Shown here piece after piece: positions 1 through 5,011 of a stretch of DNA of 5,011 bases (positions are counted from its first letter, which is position 1; each line of letters starts with the position of its first letter). The stretch covers positions 1 to 5,011 of the forward strand of contig CAMOZF010000164.1 in the NCBI GenBank assembly GCA_946630765.1, in the 5' to 3' direction. A model generated the notes under the pieces. It was given only the letters and a program-made list of their open reading frames with translations. It did not search any database and was not told where the DNA came from. This DNA is from an uncultured Lachnospiraceae bacterium. Its GTDB lineage: Bacteria; Bacillota_A; Clostridia; Lachnospirales; Lachnospiraceae. Position numbers and translations under genes: made by a program.

Positions 1-627
1 ATCGCGGGCCTTGTCGCGGCCGGCGACCATCCGTCACCGGTTCCCTATGCGGACGTCGTGACGACCACCACGCATAAGACGCTGCGCGGCCCCAGAGGCG
101 GCATGATCCTCTGCAAAAAGGAACTTGCAAAGGCCATCGACAAGGCCGTCTTCCCCGGCACGCAGGGCGGACCGCTGATGCACGTCATCGCAGCGAAGGC
201 CGTCGCTTTCGGCGAAGCCCTGAAGCCTGAATTTAAGGAATACTCGCACCAGATCGTGAAAAATGCCGCAGTGCTTGCGGAAACGCTTCTCGGCCGTGGA
301 ATCAAACTCGTTTCCGGCGGTACGGACAATCACCTGATGCTGCTGAATCTTGTCGGCACGGGCATTTCCGGAAAAGACCTCGAAAAGCGTCTGGACGAGG
401 TGCACATTACTGCGAACAAGAATACCATCCCGAACGATCCCGCAAGTCCCTTCGTGACCTCCGGCCTCCGGATCGGCACGCCCGCCGTGACAACCCGCGG
501 CTTCAAGGAGCCCGAGATGCGGATCGTCGGCAACTGGATTGCGGATATTATCGAAGATTTCGAAGGAAATAAAGAGCGCGTCACGCGAGAGGTCGGAGAG
601 CTTCTTCAGAATTTCCCGATCTACTGA
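1..627 (+). CDS. glyA: Serine hydroxymethyltransferase, C-terminal half (5' end outside window)
   Basis: GlyA is a cytosolic PLP enzyme that interconverts serine plus tetrahydrofolate with glycine plus 5,10-methylenetetrahydrofolate, supplying one-carbon units. The reading frame is open from base 1 and ends at TGA 625-627, giving 208 residues, about half of the usual ~410. The PLP-lysine signature [14 protein letters not shown] lies at fragment residues 21-34, with the Schiff-base lysine at K26 (bases 76-78). Further family hallmarks are FPGTQGGPL just after it, the NKNTIPNDP stretch near residue 140, and [14 protein letters not shown] with the substrate-carboxylate arginine at R157 (bases 469-471). 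All key residues visible in this half are intact, so nothing suggests a pseudogene. A GTG at base 58 lies inside the conserved TTTTHK block and is not a real start. Only 13 bases separate the gene from the AAA+ gene downstream, with no room for a terminator, so the two are probably co-transcribed. Any promoter or leader lies outside the window. Confidence 0.97.
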   Translation: MAGLVAAGDHPSPVPYADVVTTTTHKTLRGPRGGMILCKKELAKAIDKAVFPGTQGGPLMHVIAAKAVAFGEALKPEFKEYSHQIVKNAAVLAETLLGRGIKLVSGGTDNHLMLLNLVGTGISGKDLEKRLDEVHITANKNTIPNDPASPFVTSGLRIGTPAVTTRGFKEPEMRIVGNWIADIIEDFEGNKERVTREVGELLQNFPIY

Positions 628-630
628 TTA

Positions 631-636
631 AAGGAG
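631..636 (+). promoter_or_regulatory. Shine-Dalgarno site of the AAA+ gene
   Basis: AAGGAG lies four bases before the ATG at 641, in the short gap after glyA. It is a near-consensus Firmicute ribosome-binding site with slightly short spacing, and it fixes the start of the AAA+ protein. It also shows that this gene is translated independently of glyA even if both share a transcript. Confidence 0.85.
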
Positions 637-640
637 CGAT

Positions 641-2770
641 ATGGGTACATTTGATGATCTGATGAACAACTCGTTCAACAAGAAACCGAATTTCTACTCT
701 GCGGAAGACATCGAGAAGGCCAGAAAGCGCATGAACAAGTTCGGCGGAACACTTCTTGAGAATCTGAAGGTCGTGACGGGCCGCGATGTCAGCTACAATA
801 TGGATCTGCAGCAGGAGATTTCCAGCCTGAATGAGAACCTGATGAAGGATTTCGGTGCACTTACTCAGATGAACCTTGAGAATGCGAAGGCGGTTCAGAA
901 CCTTTCCGGCGGCGCACAGAATCCCGCGGCGCAGGCTTATGCGGACGTCTTTTCGGACTTCGGTCTGATGCACGGGGCGCAGGAGCAGCAGGCCGCTGCC
1001 GCAGCCGCAGAACCCCCGAAAAATGTCGATCTGGACGCCTTCAATGATATCGCGGACAAGGTCGGTCAGGAGATTTTCGGCCAGGAGGAATTCCTGAAGC
1101 AGCTCGTGATCGCCTTCAAGCGGCCCTTTGTCATGCCTGAAAAGGAGGGCTTCCCGAGAAACAGCTTCTATGTCTGCGGCCCCGAGGACAGCGGAAAGCA
1201 TACCGCGCTTCGGATCATGGTCGAGGAGCTTCAGAAGAAGCAGATCCTCGGAAGCGCTGACATTACGATTGTCGACCTTTCGCTCTACCCCAACTCCGGC
1301 AGCGACAAGATTTTCCTGCAGGATCTCTACATGGCGCTTCAGAAGCGCTCGCAGGTGATCCTTTTCGAGAATTTCGACGCCTGCCATATTTCGTACCTGA
1401 CCTATCTGATCGAGCTCGTCACCGAAGGCCGCTGTATGCTCTCGGAGCGCTACATCCTTCAGAAGGGCCAGCTCGTCAACGTCAATACTTCCTTTGCGAG
1501 TGAAGCGGTCAGTTCCTTCTCCGCTTCCGGCAAATACCTCGTCTTCATCAGCACGAAGGACGTCGACAAGCTCGCCGGTGCCCTCGGCGCGCCCTTTGTC
1601 AACGCGCTCGGAGATATCTGCAAATCCCAGGCCCTCGATGAGGAAAGCCTGAAGAAGGTGTCCAAGGTCCGTCTGCAGCTGCTGAAGGACAAGGCGGAAA
1701 CACAGTTTGGTTTCCGGCTCAGCGGCGCAGTCAGCGCCTTCGTCGACAACAGTCTGCAGTACGCGTCACGCGGGGCCGGACTGAGCGGCATCCTCCGCTT
1801 CTACGACAATCTGGAGCGCAGCCTCGCGAATCTGCGGCTTGAGGGCAGCTACGAGAAGGATGCGGCGCTGGAGCTTGCAGTCGAGGACGGCAAGGTCATG
1901 GCGCATATCGCCGACGACTCCGTGGATCTTCTCGCAAGTCTTCCCGGCGGCTACCAGGGAGAGCTGGAGAAGGTCAAGGCCGAGATGCAGAACATTGTCG
2001 GCCTCCAGAAGATCAAAGAATACATTTTCAGTCTGGAAGAATATTATGCCGTGCAGAAAAAGCGCCGCGAGGAAGGCCTGAAGGTCAGCGAGGTCAGCAA
2101 GCACATGATCTTCACCGGCTCTCCCGGTACCGGCAAGACCACGATCGCGCGCATCATCAGCCGGTATCTGAAGGCGATCGGCGTGCTCACGGGCGGCCAG
2201 CTTGTGGAGGTTTCCAGAGCCGACCTCGTCGGCCGCTATGTCGGTCATACGGCGCCGCTGACGAATCAGGTGCTGCAGTCCGCGATCGGCGGCGTGCTGT
2301 TCATCGATGAAGCCTACTCCCTGTACCGCGGCAAGGACGACAGCTTCGGTCTCGAGGCGATCGATACCCTTGTCAAGGGCATTGAGGACAACCGCGACAA
2401 CCTGATCGTGATCCTCGCCGGCTACAGTAAGGAAATGGCCGAGTTCCTGACCGCAAACTCCGGTCTTGAAAGTCGTTTCCCGAATGTCATCGAATTCCCC
2501 GACTATACCGGGCAGGAGCTTCTGGACATTGCCAAGATTACGGCGCGTTCCAAAGGCTATACGATCGACGAAGGTGCAGAGCTTCCGCTTCTCACCTATT
2601 TCAACCTTGTGCAGGCTACGCGTTCCGCAACCGCCGGAAACGGACGTCTTGTCAGAAACAAAATAGAAGAAGCGATCCTCAACCAGTCCCGGCGCCTTGT
2701 CGCGGAGCCGGATGCGGATTTGTCGCTTCTTACTTCCAGAGATTTTGATCTCTCTGATGTGAGCGAATGA
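641..2770 (+). CDS. Two-module AAA+ ATPase: degenerate ClpB-like first module, CbbX/SpoVK-type second module
   Basis: This 709-residue protein is probably a cytosolic ATP-driven protein remodeller of unknown substrate. Residues 1-127 match nothing I recognise; they look helical and end in an Ala-rich linker (117-126). Residues ~130-400 resemble the ClpB/ClpA C-terminal AAA+ domain: FGQEE near 146, a P-loop-like GPEDSGKH at 180-187, VILFEN at 239-244 in place of a Walker B, and a helical small domain. The usual catalytic residues are replaced. Residues ~440-690 are a complete CbbX/CfxQ/SpoVK-type AAA+ domain: Walker A GSPGTGKT (493-500), pore-loop-like YVG (533-535), Walker B VLFIDE (552-557), a probable arginine finger R612 in SGLESRF, and sensor 2 in GNGRLVRN (667-673). 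Relatives with this domain include Rubisco activase CbbX, SpoVK and the type VII secretion ATPase EccA. Without partner genes of those systems I give no specific name. The start is set by AAGGAG at 631-636, and the end overlaps the next gene by four bases. Domain calls are firm for the second module and moderate for the first. Confidence 0.92.
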   Translation: MGTFDDLMNNSFNKKPNFYSAEDIEKARKRMNKFGGTLLENLKVVTGRDVSYNMDLQQEISSLNENLMKDFGALTQMNLENAKAVQNLSGGAQNPAAQAYADVFSDFGLMHGAQEQQAAAAAAEPPKNVDLDAFNDIADKVGQEIFGQEEFLKQLVIAFKRPFVMPEKEGFPRNSFYVCGPEDSGKHTALRIMVEELQKKQILGSADITIVDLSLYPNSGSDKIFLQDLYMALQKRSQVILFENFDACHISYLTYLIELVTEGRCMLSERYILQKGQLVNVNTSFASEAVSSFSASGKYLVFISTKDVDKLAGALGAPFVNALGDICKSQALDEESLKKVSKVRLQLLKDKAETQFGFRLSGAVSAFVDNSLQYASRGAGLSGILRFYDNLERSLANLRLEGSYEKDAALELAVEDGKVMAHIADDSVDLLASLPGGYQGELEKVKAEMQNIVGLQKIKEYIFSLEEYYAVQKKRREEGLKVSEVSKHMIFTGSPGTGKTTIARIISRYLKAIGVLTGGQLVEVSRADLVGRYVGHTAPLTNQVLQSAIGGVLFIDEAYSLYRGKDDSFGLEAIDTLVKGIEDNRDNLIVILAGYSKEMAEFLTANSGLESRFPNVIEFPDYTGQELLDIAKITARSKGYTIDEGAELPLLTYFNLVQATRSATAGNGRLVRNKIEEAILNQSRRLVAEPDADLSLLTSRDFDLSDVSE
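2767..2770 (+). other. ATGA stop-start overlap (translational coupling)
   Basis: The TGA of the AAA+ gene (2768-2770) overlaps the ATG of the membrane-protein gene (2767-2769). The bases just before, GATGTGAGCGA, hold only a weak Shine-Dalgarno match. Ribosomes finishing the AAA+ gene probably reinitiate here, tying production of the two proteins together. The coupling is inferred from the arrangement. Confidence 0.8.
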
Positions 2771-4320
2771 AGAAATATCTTACCGGGAAAAACATGATGA
2801 CCTGCTATGCGATGCTGATATCCTTTGTTTTTCCTCTGTTTATTACCAATTACTATTACAATATCCAGAAAAGCAAAAGCCTCTTTTTCATCCTTGCGAC
2901 CGTGGTTTTTGCGATCCTTTTTCTGGTCTTCTCTCTTCTTCAGGAGAAGAAACGCTACATCCTTCGGGACAAGCTGCAGGATCCTTCGATCCTGCTCCTT
3001 TTTGCGTTCCTCGGACTGAGCTTTCTGTCTGCGATCTTCTCGCCGTATAAGGGCGGGGTCAGTCTGACCGGCGAGGGCAGCCGTTCCATCGGCTTCCTGT
3101 TCCTGCTGTCGGGCATTCTGTGCACGCTGATCCTGCGGCTTTCGGACATCGACCGGAAGTACACCGGATATGCCTTCCTTCTCGGCGGATTTCTTGCGGC
3201 AGTGCTCGGAATTTTCAACTTTATCGGCATGAACCTTTTCGGCCTCGTGTCCGCCGTTCCCGCAAGCTTCAGAGGGCGCTATCTGTCCACGATCGGTTAT
3301 ATCAATTTCTTTTCCCAGTATCTGAGCCTCGTGTGCGCCTACGGACTCGTGCAGTTTTCCCTCCGGAAAGAACGCGCGATCCTGCCGGTTCTTTTCATTC
3401 TGTACACGGCGCTTCTGATCACAGACAGTAACGGCGGCCTTCTGGGCTTTCTCTTTGTCCTTCTTGTTCTGCCGCTGATTCTCCGTCAGGAAAAAGGCTG
3501 GTTCCTTCGCTTCACGATCGGACTCCTGCCCCTCGTTCCGGCGTTTCCTGCGGCAAAGCTGCTGTTTCAATGGTCCGGTGTGGAATTCCAGCCCTCCGGG
3601 CTGACGGGCTTTCTACTGCAGCCCCGGGTCATGGCGGGTCTTTGCATCGCTCTGCTGCTTCTTTTTGCCGCGGCGCTTCTTCTACGACGCCTGAAGCCTG
3701 CGGAGACTGCACTTTCCGAAGACCGGAAAGCCCTTCTACTTCGGGCATACAGGCTCCTTCTTCTCGGCGGCTTTATCAGTCTTTTACTGATACTGATCCT
3801 GTCCGGCGCAGGCGTCCTTCCCGAGAATCCGCTGACGGTAGATGACGGATTTGCGAACTACCGGGGCTATATCTGGCGCCGCAGTCTGCAGATCTTCGGA
3901 AAAGCGCCCTTCATGCGGAAGCTTTTCGGCTACGGACCGGACACCCTGAAGCTTCTGTATCAGGACCGTCTTGGGAAGGAAATGTCTTCGATCACCGGAC
4001 AGATCTTCGACAGCGCACATTCCTTTGTCCTGCAGTACCTGCTTTCGACCGGTATTCTGGGCCTGCTGTCGCTGATTGCGGCTTTCGCATCACTGATCGC
4101 TGCCGCTGTCCGGAATCCTCATCGCGAAACGCTGCCCTTTTTGGCCGCACTCGCAGCCTTTCTGATCCAGGCATTTTTCGTGCCGGGTCAGCCGCTGGTT
4201 TCGCCGCTTTTCTTCCTGCTCGCCGGAATCGTCTGCCTCGATCCGAAGCGGCTGTTCCAGCGTGTTTCGGACACCGTATCACAGGAACCGCCCGCCGAAT
4301 CGCCGGACGTCCCCGTATAA
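2767..4320 (+). CDS. Polytopic membrane protein, O-antigen ligase/polymerase (Wzy/WaaL-like) family
   Basis: This 517-residue integral membrane protein has about 12-14 hydrophobic segments, at roughly residues 13-30, 38-58, 74-92, 107-125, 134-155, 178-196, 204-240 (probably two), 247-265, 289-307, 330-349, 419-447 and 455-491 (probably two). A long hydrophilic loop at about 350-418 sits before the last helices. It carries family-like elements: GEGSRSIG (103-109) after the third helix, YRGYIWRRS (365-373), FGYGPD (387-392) and DSAHSFVLQYL (415-425). H418 is a candidate for the conserved histidine of the family. Such enzymes transfer or polymerise undecaprenyl-linked glycans at the outer membrane-face. 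In a Firmicute the product would be a capsule, exopolysaccharide or wall glycan rather than lipopolysaccharide. No glycosyltransferase or flippase lies nearby, so the substrate is unknown. The start at 2767 is preferred because of the ATGA overlap; ATGs at 2794 and 2797 are alternatives without a good ribosome-binding site. The first ~150 bases are visibly more AT-rich than the AAA+ gene. The short C-terminal tail (residues ~492-517) is polar and proline-rich. Confidence 0.85.
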   Translation: MKKYLTGKNMMTCYAMLISFVFPLFITNYYYNIQKSKSLFFILATVVFAILFLVFSLLQEKKRYILRDKLQDPSILLLFAFLGLSFLSAIFSPYKGGVSLTGEGSRSIGFLFLLSGILCTLILRLSDIDRKYTGYAFLLGGFLAAVLGIFNFIGMNLFGLVSAVPASFRGRYLSTIGYINFFSQYLSLVCAYGLVQFSLRKERAILPVLFILYTALLITDSNGGLLGFLFVLLVLPLILRQEKGWFLRFTIGLLPLVPAFPAAKLLFQWSGVEFQPSGLTGFLLQPRVMAGLCIALLLLFAAALLLRRLKPAETALSEDRKALLLRAYRLLLLGGFISLLLILILSGAGVLPENPLTVDDGFANYRGYIWRRSLQIFGKAPFMRKLFGYGPDTLKLLYQDRLGKEMSSITGQIFDSAHSFVLQYLLSTGILGLLSLIAAFASLIAAAVRNPHRETLPFLAALAAFLIQAFFVPGQPLVSPLFFLLAGIVCLDPKRLFQRVSDTVSQEPPAESPDVPV

Positions 4321-4322
4321 AG

Positions 4323-4354
4323 CGAAAAAAAGCCCCTTTCCGGGCTTTTTTTCG
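4323..4354. terminator. Bidirectional intrinsic terminator between convergent genes
   Basis: A perfect 13-bp inverted repeat, CGAAAAAAAGCCC (4323-4335) against GGGCTTTTTTTCG (4342-4354), encloses a six-base loop. Its GC-rich top is flanked by an A7 tract on one side and a T7 tract on the other, so both strands give a hairpin with a U-run. It begins two bases after the stop of the membrane-protein gene and ends one base before the stop codon of the minus-strand HAD gene. It should therefore end both transcripts. Confidence 0.93.
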
Positions 4355-4355
4355 T

Positions 4356-4943
4356 TTAATTGAGTTTCTTCTCCACCTCCTCGAAAAGTCCCCGGAAAAC
4401 CATCCCCTGGATTCCAAGCGCCTGCGCGCCAGAAACATTCTCCGGCATATCATCGATGAAGAGACATTCTTCCGGACGGAGTCCTTCGGTCTCGAGAAGA
4501 TATCTGTAAATCCGCGGATCCGGCTTCTTGATCTGAAGGTCACAGGATACAATCAGCCGGTCAAAAAGCGCGCAGTCGTAATGCCGCGGAAAATATTCAT
4601 AGAACTCTTTCCCCGCATTACTGAGAACGTACAGCCGATAGCCCTGCTTTTTCATCTTCTTCAGAAATTCCTCAGCGCCCGGAATCGGCCGCATCAGATC
4701 GAACCAGTGATAAATGGCCGCCCGCAGGTCCGTATGATATTCTTCCGGAACCCGCACCTTCACAAGCTCGTAAAGCTCTTCCTTTCCCACGAGCCCGAGA
4801 TCCTGCTTTGCCCAGTCGGGGCCGAGAAACAGCTCCCGCAGGATCACTTCCGCCGCTTCCTTCCTGCACAGCTTCTCCGCGTATGTCTCAGGCTCGTAGC
4901 TGAGAAGGACATTGCCCATATCGAAAATAATGTTTTTAATCAT
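4356..4943 (-). CDS. HAD-superfamily hydrolase, YihX-like subfamily (probable sugar-phosphate or nucleotide phosphatase)
   Basis: This 195-residue protein is a complete HAD subfamily IA phosphatase, presumably soluble and Mg-dependent. Motif I is FDMGNVL with the nucleophile D8; motif II is LSNA with S108; motif III is KKPDP, with K140 the likely conserved lysine; motif IV is FIDDMPEN with D164 and D165. The region between motifs I and II (about 15-85) fits the helical cap of this class. The usual general-acid aspartate two residues after D8 is Gly (G10). The same DxGNV form occurs in E. coli YihX, an alpha-D-glucose-1-phosphate phosphatase, so this is a subfamily trait rather than a defect. 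The substrate cannot be told from sequence. The ATG at 4943 is the only good start: the frame stays open upstream to the window edge but has no ATG, GTG or TTG. A GTGGGG five bases before it is a modest ribosome-binding site. The start overlaps the preceding minus-strand gene by eight bases, indicating an operon. Confidence 0.92.
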   Translation of the reverse strand: MIKNIIFDMGNVLLSYEPETYAEKLCRKEAAEVILRELFLGPDWAKQDLGLVGKEELYELVKVRVPEEYHTDLRAAIYHWFDLMRPIPGAEEFLKKMKKQGYRLYVLSNAGKEFYEYFPRHYDCALFDRLIVSCDLQIKKPDPRIYRYLLETEGLRPEECLFIDDMPENVSGAQALGIQGMVFRGLFEEVEKKLN

Positions 4944-5011
4944 GTTGACCCCACATTTCCCGGATCTTTTCCATGCCCTCCGTAAGAAGCGCCTCCTCGT
5001 CCGCGCCGTCC
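4936..5011 (-). CDS. C-terminal tail of an unidentified protein (gene continues beyond right edge)
   Basis: On the minus strand, a frame entering at base 5010 stays open for 24 residues and ends at TAA 4938-4936. Its sequence, ADEEALLTEGMEKIREMWGQ preceded by DG and followed by HD, looks like an amphipathic C-terminal helix and has ordinary codon use. It overlaps the HAD start by eight bases, a common operon arrangement. Similar terminal helices occur in PLP-dependent aminotransferases, but 24 residues are too few to identify a family, and this is only a guess. A competing frame that ends in TGA at 4942-4940 gives a Gly/Arg-rich peptide that looks non-coding. Confidence 0.6.
   Translation of the reverse strand, partial: DGADEEALLTEGMEKIREMWGQHD

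Noticed and set aside
581..1387. Long minus-strand open frame (268 codons) opposite the AAA+ gene
   Set aside because: It is a shadow of the plus-strand codon pattern, shows no recognisable motif and has no ribosome-binding context. The plus-strand frame has clear AAA+ features and a strong Shine-Dalgarno.
1766..2248. Minus-strand open frame (160 codons) opposite the CbbX-type domain
   Set aside because: It runs antisense to the conserved Walker A region; its Leu/Ala/Asp-rich composition reflects the complementary codons and it has no family features.
2767..2950. More AT-rich stretch at the start of the membrane-protein gene, considered as a sign of transfer or an internal promoter
   Set aside because: The reading frame is continuous and coupled to the gene before it. 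Phe/Ile/Tyr/Lys/Asn codons of the first membrane segments account for the shift, and I see no convincing -35/-10 pair.
2596..3570. Long minus-strand open frame (324 codons) opposite the AAA+ gene end and the membrane-protein gene
   Set aside because: The translation is an extremely charged, Lys/Glu/Gln/Arg-rich string with no domain, which is the expected mirror of a hydrophobic membrane protein. It lies across two well-supported plus-strand genes.
3992..4552. Minus-strand open frame (186 codons) spanning the terminator and the convergent genes
   Set aside because: It crosses the terminator hairpin and overlaps two real genes in another frame; its Arg/Ser/Lys-rich sequence looks like a non-coding translation.
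4581..4985. Plus-strand open frame (134 codons) opposite the HAD gene
   Set aside because: It is antisense to a protein with all four HAD motifs and has no motif or ribosome-binding site of its own.
1..5011. Type VII secretion, sporulation or Rubisco-activation locus, suggested by the CbbX/SpoVK/EccA-like domain
   Set aside because: No WXG100, EccC, sporulation or Rubisco gene is present; domain resemblance alone does not support any of these assignments.
1..5011. CRISPR arrays, tRNA or rRNA genes, insertion sequences and long direct repeats
   Set aside because: Scanning by eye found no regularly spaced repeats, tRNA cloverleaf or transposase; almost all bases belong to the genes listed.

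Overview
The window reads as an ordinary chromosomal segment of a moderately GC-rich Firmicute, most likely a Clostridia/Lachnospiraceae-type anaerobe. This placement rests on the style of the GlyA sequence, the strong AAGGAG ribosome-binding site and the very compact gene packing. It is inferred from protein resemblance and cannot be proven from the sequence alone. There are no RNA genes, CRISPR repeats, insertion sequences or phage genes, and nearly every base is coding.

Layout. Bases 1-627 (+) are the C-terminal half of serine hydroxymethyltransferase (glyA), cut by the left edge. After a 13-base gap that holds a good ribosome-binding site comes a 709-residue AAA+ protein (641-2770, +). 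Its four-base ATGA overlap leads into a 517-residue polytopic membrane protein of the O-antigen ligase/polymerase (Wzy/WaaL-like) type (2767-4320, +). A 35-base intergenic gap is filled by a perfect 13-bp hairpin that serves as a terminator in both directions. On the minus strand a HAD-family hydrolase (4356-4943) converges on it. The start of that gene overlaps by eight bases the tail of a further minus-strand gene that runs off the right edge (4936-5011).

How the genes may work together. glyA, the AAA+ gene and the membrane-protein gene look like one transcript that ends at the hairpin. The last two are probably translationally coupled, which hints that an AAA+ remodelling ATPase and an envelope glycan enzyme act in the same process; this link is inference. 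The most interesting object is the AAA+ protein. It joins a first AAA+ module resembling the ClpB second domain, whose Walker A, Walker B, arginine-finger and sensor-2 positions all appear damaged, to an intact CbbX/SpoVK-type AAA+ module. It also carries an unrecognised N-terminal region. The HAD gene and its upstream partner form a separate minus-strand operon.
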